Notes: generated by a model not told the origin, from the sequence alone. A DNA stretch of 64,000 nucleotides from Pseudomonas sp. 7SR1 (GCF_900156465.1 NZ_LT707064.1:1586001-1650000); one strand, 5' to 3'; shown: positions 26,501 to 36,429, numbered from the stretch's first letter. Translations and numbers: made by a program.

Positions 26501-28649
26501 GTGGTCTCGTCGCCTGCTCTGCCTGAGCCTTAGTCTGCCGCTGGGCCTGCCGTGGGGCGAGGCGCTGGCCTGTGGCCCCGATTTTCCCGCGCGCCTGCTG
26601 GACAACCGCGCCCAGACGCTGGCCGAATTGCCTGAAGGCAGCTTTCGTTTCGAGGTCAGCCGCCTTGGCCAGGCCATCGCGGGGCTCAAGTCGGCCAGCG
26701 AGGCGACTCGCAACCCGGACTACAACTATGACGACATGCCTGGCTACATCGCCCAACGTGACCAGGCCGAGCGGATCGGTCTGACCCCACCGCAGCAAGC
26801 GGTGGTGGAACGGGTGCGGGCTCTGAACGATATTGACCAGGCCCGCGCCGAAGCGGCGAACCTGCCTGCCGAGTTGCGGCTGTATGCCATTGGCGCGGCG
26901 GCGTTCAACCTGGGCGATCACCAGCAGGCGGCGCAGGCCTTCCAGGAGTTGCTGGCGCTACCGGCCGATCAGCGCCCGTTGCGCAGTACCTGGGCCGCAT
27001 ATTCCCTGGGGCGGTCGTTGTTCGCCATGAGTACCGAGGCAGGGCGCGGCGAGCCGGCGACGTTGCGCGATCAGGCGCGTGCGGCATTTCGCCAGGCCCG
27101 CGAGCTGAGCATCGGTGGTTTCAGCGACCCGCTGGAACTGGGAATCGCCAGCCTCGGCGAAGAGGCCAGGGTGGCCTATACCGCCGATGACTGGGACAGC
27201 GCCATCGAGTTGTACGCGAGCCAGTTCCTGCATGGATCCCAGGTCGGCTACAGCTCGTTGCTGTATCTGGCTGCCGACCTGGCTGCGCAGCCGGACGAGC
27301 GTCTGGATGCATTGCTCAAGCGTGCGGGTGTGCAGCGGTTGCTGACCGGTTATCTGCTCAGCCGTGTCGGTTGGTGGGACGGCGAGGAGCCGTCCGGGGA
27401 GAAGCGCCTTTTCCAGCGCCTGCAGGCCAGCAGCCGTGCAAGCCTGGACAACGCCGACCGGTTGGCGGCGGTCAGTTATCAGCACGGTGACTACGCTGGG
27501 GCCAAGGCCTTTGTGGAGAAGGCCGGCGATACCGGGTTGGCGTGGTGGGTTCGGGCCAAGCTGGCCTTGCGCGACGCGGATAAAGCGGCTGCGGCGGCGG
27601 CCTACGCCAAGGCGGCCCAGGCTTTTCCCCAAGAGGAAAACTGGGGCGGCCGGCGCAACGCGGATTGGGATTTCGAGGTGGTGCAGCCCAAGTGTCGGGT
27701 CGAAGGCGAAAGCGCGATCCTGGCCCTGCAACGGGGCGATTATCTGCAAGCCTTCGATCAGCTTTACCGTGGTCAGAGCAATTACTGGTACGACGCCGCG
27801 ACTGTCGCCGAACGGGTGCTGACGGTGGATGAATTGAAACAGTACGTCGACCAGCAAGTCCCGGCCCCGCCGGCGTTGAGCCAGGAGGATCGCGACAATT
27901 ACGTGCCATTGCCGGTCGCCGCGAGCCTGCGCAACCTGCTGGGCCGCCGCTTGCTGCGTGAGGGGCGCTACGACGAGGCGCCGGCCTATTTCGACAATGC
28001 CGACCTGCAGGCCAAGGCCCGGGCCTACGCCCAGTTGCTTCAGCAAGCCGAGTCCAAATGGTGGCCAACCCGCCGGGCCGAGGCCTATTTCAACGCTTCC
28101 TGGATCGCGCGCCGATGGGGCATGGAACTGCTCGGCTACGAGATGGCTCCGGACTATGCCACTTTCGAGGGCAACTACAGTCTCGAACCTGTCGAACTCA
28201 AGGTGGGGCCGCTGATGGCCGAGGGTGAGGTAAAACGCCAGCAAGCCAGCGCCGCCCAGCCAGACCTGCGCTATCACTATCGTTTTGTCGCCACGGCGTT
28301 GGCCAGTCGGGCGGCTGACAACCTGCCCCATACCAGCCAGGCGTTCGCGGCGGTGCTGTGCAAGGCAGTGGGGTATAACTCCAGCCTGGAGGAGCAAAGC
28401 GCGTTGTATCAGCGTTACGTGAAAGAGGGGCCCTATGTGACCTGGGCGGGTGATTTCGGTCATCAATGCCAGGAGCCGGATTTCCGCAGCGCTGACAAGC
28501 GCTACGTCACCCAGGCCCTGGAGTCGCTGCGCTCTGCGCTTCGACCGTATAAGCGCTGGTTGCAGGTTGGCGGCCTGGCGTTGGTGGTCGCGGTCGGGCT
28601 TGGGTTGATCAGCCGGCGGCGCAACAAGGCGCGGGTATCGGCCAGCTGA
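26487..28649 (+). CDS. Large exported protein with TPR-like helical repeats
   Basis: This 720-residue protein begins MSTPKWSRRLLCLSLSLPLG with a signal peptide cleaved near ALACG, and AAGGA lies about seven bases before its ATG. The interior has repeated alpha-helical stretches such as RLYAIGAAAFNLGDHQQAAQ and AVSYQHGDYAGAKAFVEKAG that resemble tetratricopeptide repeats, and a hydrophobic segment WLQVGGLALVVAVGLGLI near the C-terminus followed by SRRRNKAR, so it is probably periplasmic and anchored at its C-terminus. The function is unknown. Overlap with the DUF3142 gene suggests a shared envelope role. Confidence 0.75.
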   Translation: MSTPKWSRRLLCLSLSLPLGLPWGEALACGPDFPARLLDNRAQTLAELPEGSFRFEVSRLGQAIAGLKSASEATRNPDYNYDDMPGYIAQRDQAERIGLTPPQQAVVERVRALNDIDQARAEAANLPAELRLYAIGAAAFNLGDHQQAAQAFQELLALPADQRPLRSTWAAYSLGRSLFAMSTEAGRGEPATLRDQARAAFRQARELSIGGFSDPLELGIASLGEEARVAYTADDWDSAIELYASQFLHGSQVGYSSLLYLAADLAAQPDERLDALLKRAGVQRLLTGYLLSRVGWWDGEEPSGEKRLFQRLQASSRASLDNADRLAAVSYQHGDYAGAKAFVEKAGDTGLAWWVRAKLALRDADKAAAAAAYAKAAQAFPQEENWGGRRNADWDFEVVQPKCRVEGESAILALQRGDYLQAFDQLYRGQSNYWYDAATVAERVLTVDELKQYVDQQVPAPPALSQEDRDNYVPLPVAASLRNLLGRRLLREGRYDEAPAYFDNADLQAKARAYAQLLQQAESKWWPTRRAEAYFNASWIARRWGMELLGYEMAPDYATFEGNYSLEPVELKVGPLMAEGEVKRQQASAAQPDLRYHYRFVATALASRAADNLPHTSQAFAAVLCKAVGYNSSLEEQSALYQRYVKEGPYVTWAGDFGHQCQEPDFRSADKRYVTQALESLRSALRPYKRWLQVGGLALVVAVGLGLISRRRNKARVSAS

Positions 28650-28667
28650 AGAGCCGCTGTCCTGACT

Positions 28668-28694
28668 GTCCCGCGGGAACCGCTCCCACGGGAC
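28668..28694. repeat. REP-like hairpin between convergent genes
   Basis: GTCCCGCGGGA (28668-28678), loop ACCGC, TCCCACGGGAC (28684-28694), 11 pairs with one mismatch. Sequence and location between two gene ends resemble the small Pseudomonas repeat elements; it may also help terminate transcription. Confidence 0.55.
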
Positions 28695-28706
28695 CGTCCT
28701 TGGAAG

Positions 28707-30107
28707 CTACATCTGCGTCGCCATGCCCTCCACATCCATCGCCGCCTGGCGTAATGCTTCCGAGCGGGTAGGGTGTGGATGGCAGGTCAGGGCGATATCC
28801 TCGGCCGAGGCGCTGAACTCCATGGCGACGCAATATTCGCCAATCATTTCACTGACGCTCGGGCCTACCAGGTGCACGCCGAGGATTTCGTCAGTCTGCT
28901 CATCGGCCAGGACCTTGGCGAAACCTTCGGTCTCGTGGTTGATTTTCGCCCGGCTATTGGCCGTGAAAGGAAATTTGCCCACCTTGTAGGCGCGACCTTC
29001 CGCCTGGAGCTGTTCCTCTGTCTTGCCGACGCTGGCCAGTTCCGGGCGGGTGTAGATGACGCTGGGAATCAACGCATAGTTGACCTCCCCGGCCTTGCCG
29101 ACGATCTGTTCGATGCAGGCCATGGCCTCGTCTTCAGCCTTGTGAGCCAGCATCGGCCCGGACGTGACGTCGCCGATCACCCAGACGCCAGGTGCTTCGG
29201 TTCGATGTTGCCTGTTGGCGAGCATGCCGCGTTTATCGGTGCTCAGCCCGACGTTCTCGAGTCCCAACCCCTGAGTGTAGGGCCGACGACCGATGGCCAC
29301 CAGCACATAGTCGGCTTCGAGAAGCTGCATCTCGCCGCCGGTTGCAGGCTCGATCTGCAACTGCACGCCTTCTGCCGACGTGACGGCACGGGTAACCTTG
29401 GACCCCAGCTTGAACTGGATGCCCTGTTTGCCCAAGGCCCGCTGCAGGGTTTTCGCTGCCTCGACGTCGGTGCCTGGGCAAATGCGATCCAGGTATTCCA
29501 CGACTGTCACCTGGGCGCCAAGCCGCCGCCAGACCGAGCCCAGTTCCAGGCCGATGACCCCCGCGCCGATCACCACCAGGTGCTGCGGCACTTCACTCAA
29601 GGACAGCGCCCCGGTGGAATCCAGGATGCGCTGGTTATCGATCTCCACCCCGGGCAGTGGCGTGGGTTCTGAGCCGGTGGCGATAACGATGTCTTTGGCG
29701 CTCAGTTGCGTCTTGCTGCCGTCGTCGCCAGTGACGGTCACTTTTCCAGGGCCGTCGATATGGCCCCAGCCTTTGATCCAGTCGACCTTGTTCTTGCGAA
29801 ACAGAAATTCGATACCTTTGGTCAGGCCCGCCACGCTGGCGTCCTTCTGTTTCATCATCTGCGCGAGATCGAGAGTGGGGCTGACCTTGATGCCGAGATT
29901 GGCGAACTCCGATCCTGTGGCCGCTTCGTAGAGTTCCGAGGCGTGGAGCAGGGCCTTGGAAGGCATGCAGCCGACGTTCAGGCAGGTGCCGCCCAAAGTG
30001 GCCCGACCTTCGACGCAAGCGGCCTTCAAGCCCAGCTGGCCGGCGCGAATCGCCGCGTTATAGCCACCCGGGCCGCCGCCCAGAATGATCACGTCATAAT
30101 TGCTCAT
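28707..30107 (-). CDS. lpdA: Dihydrolipoyl dehydrogenase (E3)
   Basis: The 466-residue flavoprotein starts [20 protein letters not shown], the FAD-binding motif, and has the redox disulfide [18 protein letters not shown] second Rossmann motif [16 protein letters not shown] binds NAD, and [15 protein letters not shown] carries the catalytic His-Glu pair. I chose the ATG at 30107 over an upstream ATG at 30173 because it yields the family N-terminus. It reoxidises dihydrolipoamide of 2-oxoacid dehydrogenase or glycine-cleavage complexes. No E1/E2 genes are adjacent, so it is one of several Pseudomonas E3 paralogues (Lpd3 type). Confidence 0.92.
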   Translation of the reverse strand: MSNYDVIILGGGPGGYNAAIRAGQLGLKAACVEGRATLGGTCLNVGCMPSKALLHASELYEAATGSEFANLGIKVSPTLDLAQMMKQKDASVAGLTKGIEFLFRKNKVDWIKGWGHIDGPGKVTVTGDDGSKTQLSAKDIVIATGSEPTPLPGVEIDNQRILDSTGALSLSEVPQHLVVIGAGVIGLELGSVWRRLGAQVTVVEYLDRICPGTDVEAAKTLQRALGKQGIQFKLGSKVTRAVTSAEGVQLQIEPATGGEMQLLEADYVLVAIGRRPYTQGLGLENVGLSTDKRGMLANRQHRTEAPGVWVIGDVTSGPMLAHKAEDEAMACIEQIVGKAGEVNYALIPSVIYTRPELASVGKTEEQLQAEGRAYKVGKFPFTANSRAKINHETEGFAKVLADEQTDEILGVHLVGPSVSEMIGEYCVAMEFSASAEDIALTCHPHPTRSEALRQAAMDVEGMATQM

Positions 30108-30319
30108 CGCTGCTCTCCCGTTCGGCCAAAAAATTATGATCGTAATATGAGCGTTTTCGAGGATTACGGTCAAGGCTTCCCATGTTGGCTTTTGGCGCAG
30201 CTTTCATGAAGCAAACAAAAACAGAAATTTCACAGGAATCGTTATAGGGTAACGTTCTTCAACGAAGTGGCCGTGGTTTCGCCCACAGCCCGATTGTGTT
30301 CCCTTGAAGCTGGGGTGGT

Positions 30320-32281
30320 ATGCAAGTCGATCTAGATGGCGAAGGGGTGAGTGCGGTTGGGCTACCGCGTTTCCAACAGGCACCGTTCCAAGGGCGGCGC
30401 CTGAAGGGCATGGCCTGGGTGCTGGGCACCCTGGCGGGCCTGGGGTTGGTGCTGGCATTTTTTATCGGGCTGTTTGCACCGCAATCGTTGTGGCCTGCCC
30501 TGCTGGTAAGCCAGTGCGCTGCCTTGCTGGTGCTGGTCGCGGGCTTGCAATCGGCCTGGTGGGTGACGCGATGGCGTACCCGGGCGCTGCTGCCGAGCCA
30601 GGATATCCCGGCGGCTGACATTGAGCCTGTGGATGAACTCGGTTGGTACGAGCGACTCCTGGACGGTATCAGTACGCGCTGTGGTCGCCTGCTGGGCTAT
30701 ATCGGTGCTCCTACGCTGTGGTTGATCGGTTGGGCAATGGTGGTGCTGTTGAGCCTGGAACAGGCCTGGAACCTGGCGTTGCCACCCGCCACGCTGGGTG
30801 TGGCGGCCAGTATTGGCGCGGTATTTTCATTGACGCTGGCGTTCGGTTTACTGGTTTTCGAACGCCAGTTGGGTCAGCAATCCATCCTCGAATGGCCGGA
30901 GGCGCCGCCGCTGGCGCAGCTGACGCGGCTGGCGATTATCGTCCTGGTCGTTTGCGCCTTGTGCCTGTTGTTCGCCTCGCAAACGTCCATTTGGCCGGTA
31001 CGGTTGGCGGTGTGGGCGGGGGTGTTGCCGGGCGTGGTGGCCGTGGAGCTGCTGCTCAGGGCATTGCTGTCTGTGTTCAGCCCACGCCGGGACGCCCTTG
31101 AGCCGACGCTGCTGGGGCGTAGTGTCCTTGCCGACCTGCTGCGCTGGCCGCCGCGTCCCTTGCAGGCGTTGCAACATGAATTGCACAACCGTTTCGGCAT
31201 CGACCTGCGGCAAGTCTGGGCTTTCAGTTACATGCGCCGTGCCTTTTTCCCGGTGCTGATGTTGGTCTCGCTGGTGGGCTGGCTGCTGACGGGGGTGCAT
31301 GAAGTGCCACTGCAGGGGCGTGGTGTCTACGAACGGTTCGGTGAGCCGGTCCAGGTCTTCGGTCCGGGCCTGCATGTCGGATTGCCTTGGCCATTGGGCC
31401 GGGTGCTGGCTGTCGAAAATGGCGTGGTCCATGAGTTGGCCACCAGCGTTGGCGACAACCGCGGGCCTGCGCAAGCCGAACCGGCGGAGGGGCCAGCCCC
31501 GGCGATTGCCAACCGGTTGTGGGACGCCAGTCATGTGAACGATAAATCCCAGGTCATTGCCAGCCGCCGGGCCGACCAGCAGGGCTTCCAGATCATCAAC
31601 ATGGATGTGCGCTTCGTCTACCGCATTGGTCTTGACGACAAGGCCGCGCTCGCGGCGACCTACCACAGCGCCGATGTGCCCGCGCTGATCCGCAGTACCG
31701 CCAGCCGTATCCTGGTGCATGAATTCGCCTCCCGCACCCTGGACGGTTTGCTGGGAGCGGATCGTGTCAGCCTGGCCGATGAGATCGGCCGAGCGGTGCA
31801 GGCCGATTTGCAGGCCCTGGACAGTGGTGTGGAGATCCTGGCCACGGTGGTGGAAGCGATCCATCCACCGGCAGGTGCGGCCAACGCCTATCACGGGGTG
31901 CAGGCGGCGCAGATCGGCGCCCAGGCATTGATCGCCAGGGAGCGCGGCGCGGCAGCGGAGCAGACCAGCCAGGCGCAGTTGCAGGCCGCCATTGCCTATG
32001 ACCAGGCCCAGGCCAGCGCTCGGGAAATCAATGCCACCGCACAGGCCGCCGACCTGCGCTTCGGTGCTGAGCGCAAGGCCTTCGCCGCTGCGGGTCATGC
32101 CTTCGTGCTTGAACAGTACCTCAGCCAACTGAGCCAGGGCCTGGGCCAAGCCAGGCTGCTGGTGCTCGACCATCGCCTGGGAGGCAGCGGCAACGCACCG
32201 ACCATTGACCTGCGGACCTTCACCTTACCGGCGGACCCTGCCGAGCCGCGTAATCTTGCCCAGCCAGGAGCTGTCCATTGA
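30320..32281 (+). CDS. SPFH/HflK-like membrane protein with N-terminal transmembrane domain
   Basis: At 653 residues this is much longer than a normal HflK. The first 310 residues hold about seven hydrophobic segments, including ALLVSQCAALLVLVAGLQSA. The second half is an SPFH/band-7 domain entered through VYERFGEPVQVFGPGLHVGL, with a coiled-coil region rich in Ala, Gln and Glu around residues 530-590. Such proteins oligomerise into membrane cages or microdomains. It opens an operon of three SPFH genes and a P1B ATPase, each overlapping the next by four bases. Confidence 0.83.
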   Translation: MQVDLDGEGVSAVGLPRFQQAPFQGRRLKGMAWVLGTLAGLGLVLAFFIGLFAPQSLWPALLVSQCAALLVLVAGLQSAWWVTRWRTRALLPSQDIPAADIEPVDELGWYERLLDGISTRCGRLLGYIGAPTLWLIGWAMVVLLSLEQAWNLALPPATLGVAASIGAVFSLTLAFGLLVFERQLGQQSILEWPEAPPLAQLTRLAIIVLVVCALCLLFASQTSIWPVRLAVWAGVLPGVVAVELLLRALLSVFSPRRDALEPTLLGRSVLADLLRWPPRPLQALQHELHNRFGIDLRQVWAFSYMRRAFFPVLMLVSLVGWLLTGVHEVPLQGRGVYERFGEPVQVFGPGLHVGLPWPLGRVLAVENGVVHELATSVGDNRGPAQAEPAEGPAPAIANRLWDASHVNDKSQVIASRRADQQGFQIINMDVRFVYRIGLDDKAALAATYHSADVPALIRSTASRILVHEFASRTLDGLLGADRVSLADEIGRAVQADLQALDSGVEILATVVEAIHPPAGAANAYHGVQAAQIGAQALIARERGAAAEQTSQAQLQAAIAYDQAQASAREINATAQAADLRFGAERKAFAAAGHAFVLEQYLSQLSQGLGQARLLVLDHRLGGSGNAPTIDLRTFTLPADPAEPRNLAQPGAVH

Positions 32282-33300
32282 GCCCTTTTCCCCACGATCA
32301 CCACGACCACATCGGTCACGATCACGGCCACGCCGGACATCATCACCATCATGGTGAACCCCAGGAAGCCGGGCCGTTCCCTTGGCGCCGAATGGGCTGG
32401 GCGGCACTGCTGGTGGCGTTCGCGGTGGCGGCTGCGAGTCTGGTACAAGTGCGGTCCGGAGAGGCCACCGTCATTACGCGTTTCGGCAATCCGGCCAGGG
32501 TCCTGCTGCAACCAGGCCTGGGCTGGCGATGGCCGGCGCCGTTCGAGGCGGCAATCCCGGTGGATTTGCGGCTGCGCACCACTTCCAGTGGTTTGCAGGA
32601 TGTGGGGACCCGAGACGGATTGCGGATCATCGTGCAAGCCTACGTGGCGTGGCAGGTACAGGGCGACCCGGACAACGTCCAACGCTTCATGCGAGCGGTG
32701 CAGAACCAGCCGGACGAGGCGGCACGGCAGATTCGGACCTTCGTAGGCTCGGCGTTGGAAACAACCGCTGCCAGTTTTGACCTGTCGGACCTGGTCAACA
32801 CCAACGCCAGCCAAGTGCGCATCGGCGAATTCGAGACCCAATTGCGCCAGCAGATCGATCAGCAACTGCTCGCCACGTATGGGGTGCGGGTGTTGCAAGT
32901 GGGCATCGAACGCCTGACCTTGCCTTCGGTGACCTTGACCGCCACAGTGGATCGCATGCGCGCTGAGCGCGAGACCATCGCCACTGAGCGCACCGCCATT
33001 GGCAAGCGCGAAGCGGCGCAGATCCGCTCCGCTGCCGAGCGTGATGCGCGGATCATGCAAGCCGATGCCACTGTGAAGGCTGCCGATATCGAGGCGCAGT
33101 CTCGAGTCGAAGCCGCTCAGCTTTACGGCAAGGCCTACGCCGGTTCGCCCCAGCTCTATAACCTGCTGCGTTCCCTGGACACCCTCGGCACCATCGTTGG
33201 CCCTGGCACGAAACTGGTTCTGCGGACCGACGCGGCCCCGTTTCGAGTGTTGGTGGACGGGCCGCCGGCCGTGGAACCAAAAGGTGGAACACAACCATGA
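32278..33300 (+). CDS. SPFH/HflK-C-like protein with His-rich N-terminus
   Basis: The 340-residue protein probably starts at TTG 32278, overlapping the TGA of the previous gene; AGGAG at 32266-32270 sits seven bases upstream, and the first in-frame ATG would remove the N-terminus. The first 26 residues contain a dozen His (HDHHDHIGHDHGHAGHHHHH), a plausible metal-binding tail. One membrane segment (ALLVAFAVAAASLVQV) precedes an SPFH domain with ATVITRFGNPARVLLQPGLG, then a coiled coil with RERETIATERTAIGKRE-like charge pattern. The tail and the downstream metal ATPase suggest metal handling. Confidence 0.83.
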   Translation: MSPFPHDHHDHIGHDHGHAGHHHHHGEPQEAGPFPWRRMGWAALLVAFAVAAASLVQVRSGEATVITRFGNPARVLLQPGLGWRWPAPFEAAIPVDLRLRTTSSGLQDVGTRDGLRIIVQAYVAWQVQGDPDNVQRFMRAVQNQPDEAARQIRTFVGSALETTAASFDLSDLVNTNASQVRIGEFETQLRQQIDQQLLATYGVRVLQVGIERLTLPSVTLTATVDRMRAERETIATERTAIGKREAAQIRSAAERDARIMQADATVKAADIEAQSRVEAAQLYGKAYAGSPQLYNLLRSLDTLGTIVGPGTKLVLRTDAAPFRVLVDGPPAVEPKGGTQP

Positions 33301-34349
33301 GTGTGGTTCCACGTGGAACAAACGAGTTGTCCAGCCCCTGGATCCAGGCCGGACGCCTGACATTTCTGGCGCTTTACGCGGTTACGGCCCTGGCCGCTGT
33401 GGCCTGGGCGTTTTCCAACGTCCGGCAGATCGATCCGCAGGAACGGGCTGTGGTGCTGCATTTCGGCGCACTGGATCGGATCGAAAACGCCGGGCTTCTA
33501 TTGGCCTGGCCTCGTCCTGTGGAACAGGTGGTTTTACTGCCTGCGGCGGATCGGGTTCTGGAAAGGCGCGTAGAGAGCTTGTTGCGTTCGGACGCCGCCC
33601 TGCAGGCGGACCGAGTCGCCAGTTTCGCTACGCCGGTCAGCGACGCACTGGCCGGGTCCGGTTATCTGCTGACCGGCGACGCAGGGGTGGTGCAACTGGA
33701 TGTGCGCGTGTTCTACAAGGTCACCGAACCCTATGCCTTCGTACTTCAAGGAGAACACGTGCTGCCGGCCCTGGATCGACTGGTGACTCGTAGCGCTGTC
33801 GCATTGGCTGCGGCTCGGGACCTGGACACGATTCTGGTGGCTCGGCCAGAGCTGATCGGCAGTGATAACCAGGCCGCCGAACGTCGCGAGCGCCTGCGTG
33901 GCGATCTGGTTCAGAGCATCAACCGTCGTCTGGCCGAGCTGGCGACCACGGGACAGGGGTTGGGAATCGAAGTGGCGCGGGTCGATGTGCAATCGAGTCT
34001 GCCGGGGCCTGCGGTGAGTGCGTTCAATGCAGTGCTGACGGCCAGCCAGCAGGCCGACAAAGCCGTCGCCAATGCGCGAACCGAAGCCGAAAGATTGACC
34101 CAGTCCGCCCGTCAGGAAGCGGACCGGGCCCTGCAGGTCGCCCATGCCCAGGCCAGTGAGCGGCTCGCCAAGGCGTCGGCCGATACCGCTACGGTGCTCG
34201 GCCTGACCAAGGCTCAGGGTAGTGATCCGCAGATGCTGCTGCGCCTGTATCGCGAACGCGTGCCAGCCATTCTTCGCCAGGCCGGTTCAGTGACAACGGT
34301 CGATCCGAAAGACGATTCCCACCTGATCATCCAGGGAGCAGAACAATGA
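33297..34349 (+). CDS. SPFH/HflC-like membrane protein
   Basis: The 350-residue protein starts MSVVPRGTNELSSPWIQAGR; the ATG overlaps the preceding TGA. One membrane segment (FLALYAVTALAAVAWAF) leads to an SPFH domain with QIDPQERAVVLHFGALDRIE. A long Ala/Glu-rich coiled coil follows (residues about 240-310). It is the third SPFH protein of this operon and probably co-assembles with the other two. Its first codons contain a parS-type sequence, so the N-terminal amino acids VVPRGTN may be constrained by DNA function. Confidence 0.83.
   Translation: MSVVPRGTNELSSPWIQAGRLTFLALYAVTALAAVAWAFSNVRQIDPQERAVVLHFGALDRIENAGLLLAWPRPVEQVVLLPAADRVLERRVESLLRSDAALQADRVASFATPVSDALAGSGYLLTGDAGVVQLDVRVFYKVTEPYAFVLQGEHVLPALDRLVTRSAVALAAARDLDTILVARPELIGSDNQAAERRERLRGDLVQSINRRLAELATTGQGLGIEVARVDVQSSLPGPAVSAFNAVLTASQQADKAVANARTEAERLTQSARQEADRALQVAHAQASERLAKASADTATVLGLTKAQGSDPQMLLRLYRERVPAILRQAGSVTTVDPKDDSHLIIQGAEQ
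33305..33320. other. parS-type ParB-binding site
   Basis: GGTTCCACGTGGAACA matches the bacterial parS consensus TGTTCCACGTGGAACA at 15 of 16 positions and contains the full 14-bp palindrome GTTCCACGTGGAAC. Two extra half-sites GTGGAAC lie upstream at 33271-33277 and 33284-33290. It lies inside the third SPFH gene. Origin-proximal clustering of parS is known in Pseudomonas. Confidence 0.8.
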
Positions 34350-36241
34350 CCGCACCCCCCATTGCCGCTCCGATGTTGTCTCGCGACGAGCAACGTACTG
34401 CCGCGCGGCAACTGACCCTGGCCATGTTGGCCCTTGGTCTGCTTGCGTTGGGTCTGGCCTGGCGGGGATGGGCACCGGAGCAGTCAGGCGTCAGCCAGTT
34501 GCTGCTGGGGGTCGCCTCGCTGTTGGTGGCTATGCCAGTGATGAGGTCGGCCTGGTACAGCCTGCGCTATCCGAGCCTGCACGGGATCACCGACCAGTTG
34601 ATCGCCCTGGCCATGCTAGGCGCCTGGGCCACGGGGGATCTGCTGACGGCCGCGCTGTTGCCGATCATCATGATCTTCGGCCATGTGCTGGAGGAGCGAA
34701 GCGTGATTGGCTCCCAGGAGGCCATCCATGCCCTGGGCCGATTGACTCGCAGCCAGGGTCGCAAGGTTCTGGCGGACGGTTCGATCGTCGATGTCGACAA
34801 CGCGACGCTCCGGCCGGGCGATCTGGTGGAGGTCAGGGCAGGGGACCGGGTGCCCGCCGACGGTCGGGTAGTGTCGGGCCAGGCGAGCCTCGACACGGCT
34901 CCCATTACCGGCGAGTCGGTACCGTTGGAAGCGGCGGTGGGCACTCAAGTGTTCGGCGGCGCGATCAATCTCGATGGGCTGCTGCGCCTTGAAGTCACGC
35001 GAACCGGCAACGAATCGACGTTGGGCAAAGTCATCGCCCTGATGCAGAACGCGGAGCGCTCCAAGCCACCCATCACCCGGTTGCTGGAACGTTATGCCGC
35101 AAGTTATCTGGTGCTGGTGTTGCTGCTGGCGGCAGTGACCTGGTTCATCACCAACGATGCCCAGGCAATGCTGGCGGTGCTGGTGGCCGCGTGTCCGTGT
35201 GCACTGGTGCTGTCGGCACCGGCGACGGCGATTGCCGGCATCGCGGTGGCGGCGCGTCATGGCATCCTGATCCGCAGCTCGGCTTTCCTTGAAGAGTTGG
35301 CGGACCTCACGTCCCTGGTCGTGGACAAGACCGGCACCCTGACCTACGGTGCCCTGCGTCTGCAATCCATCGAGAGCGACTTGGAGGATCGCGCCTTCCT
35401 GTTGCCGTTGGCGGCCAGCCTCGGTTCGGCCAGCAGCCATCCGGTCAGCCGCGCATTGGCCGGGTTGGTGGAACAGGACCAGCGCCTGTCCCTGGCACAG
35501 ATTCAGGAGCGCCAGGGACTGGGCGTGGTCGCGATGACCGAGCAGGGCGAGGCAGCGCTTGGACGGCCGGAGCTGTTCGCCCGGTTAGGGATCGAGACCT
35601 CTGCGATCCCCACCCACGACGGCCCGATAGCCGGATTGGCCCTGAATGGACAATTCCTCGCCTGGTTGCTGTTGGCCGACAGCATCAAGCCGGAAGCACA
35701 ACTGGCCATGACCGAATTGCGTGCGTTGGGCCTGGGACGACAATTGCTGCTGACCGGTGACCGCGAGAGCGTGGCCAAAGCCCTGGCTCGGGACATCGGC
35801 ATCGGCGATGTACAGGCCCAGGCTCTGCCGGAAGACAAACTCAAACGGGTCATGGCGGAAATCGATCACGGTTTCCGTCCCATGGTGGTGGGCGACGGTA
35901 TCAATGATTCACTGGCGCTCAAGGCCGGTGTCGTCGGAATCGCGATGGGGGCGGGAGGTGCAGACATTGCCCTGGCGTCGGCGGATGTGGTGTTGATCGG
36001 CAGCGACCTGAGGCGGCTCGGTACCTGCGTGCGGCTCAGCCGCCAATGCCGTCGTACGCTGCAGGTCAACGTGATGATTGGCCTGGGCTGGACCCTGGCG
36101 ATCGTCGCTTTTGCCGCTTTCGGCTGGCTCGGTGCGGCAGGAGCGATGATCGCTGCGCTGCTGCATAACCTGAGCACTCTGCTAGTGTTAGGTAATGCCG
36201 GACGGTTGTTGCGCTTCCATGAGCCTTTGTCGAAAGTTTGA
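34346..36241 (+). CDS. P1B-type heavy-metal-translocating ATPase
   Basis: This 631-residue transporter has the actuator motif APITGESVPLE, the CPC metal-binding motif AACPCALVLSAP, the phosphorylation motif VVDKTGTLT, the SSHPVSRAL nucleotide-binding motif and VGDGINDSLAL. There is no N-terminal CxxC metal-binding domain, so the His-rich SPFH protein upstream might supply metal in trans. The last membrane region ends LLHNLSTLLVLGNAGRLL, resembling Zn/Cd/Co-type rather than Cu-type pumps, but the metal is not certain. It overlaps the SPFH gene by four bases (ATGA) with AGGGAG upstream. Confidence 0.88.
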   Translation: MTAPPIAAPMLSRDEQRTAARQLTLAMLALGLLALGLAWRGWAPEQSGVSQLLLGVASLLVAMPVMRSAWYSLRYPSLHGITDQLIALAMLGAWATGDLLTAALLPIIMIFGHVLEERSVIGSQEAIHALGRLTRSQGRKVLADGSIVDVDNATLRPGDLVEVRAGDRVPADGRVVSGQASLDTAPITGESVPLEAAVGTQVFGGAINLDGLLRLEVTRTGNESTLGKVIALMQNAERSKPPITRLLERYAASYLVLVLLLAAVTWFITNDAQAMLAVLVAACPCALVLSAPATAIAGIAVAARHGILIRSSAFLEELADLTSLVVDKTGTLTYGALRLQSIESDLEDRAFLLPLAASLGSASSHPVSRALAGLVEQDQRLSLAQIQERQGLGVVAMTEQGEAALGRPELFARLGIETSAIPTHDGPIAGLALNGQFLAWLLLADSIKPEAQLAMTELRALGLGRQLLLTGDRESVAKALARDIGIGDVQAQALPEDKLKRVMAEIDHGFRPMVVGDGINDSLALKAGVVGIAMGAGGADIALASADVVLIGSDLRRLGTCVRLSRQCRRTLQVNVMIGLGWTLAIVAFAAFGWLGAAGAMIAALLHNLSTLLVLGNAGRLLRFHEPLSKV

Positions 36242-36351
36242 AAAGCGGCCCATTGGACAGAACTGCGCGCGATGTGCAATCAAGGGTGGATAGGGTATGC
36301 ATCAGGGCCGTCCCGGCTCAAGGAGCGACTTCGGGAGGTAATAGAAAAAGG

Positions 36352-36357
36352 CTATAT
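36352..36357 (+). promoter_or_regulatory. Possible sigma-S-type -10 element of cfa
   Basis: The sequence CTATAT at 36352-36357, preceded by G and followed by ATT, resembles the RpoS -10 pattern (CTATACT). It lies about 70 bases before the cfa ATG. Cyclopropane synthase genes are commonly RpoS-dependent, so this is plausible but unproved. Confidence 0.35.
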
Positions 36358-36429
36358 ATTCGATAGGCAGCTATTTTTCTACGATGGTCTACCCTGATTT
36401 CAGACGTCTGAAACAAGGGGGGATATCTC

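Noticed and set aside
30848..32173. A 441-residue minus-strand frame
   Set aside because: It is antisense to the first SPFH gene, which has clear membrane segments and overlaps its neighbour as part of an operon.
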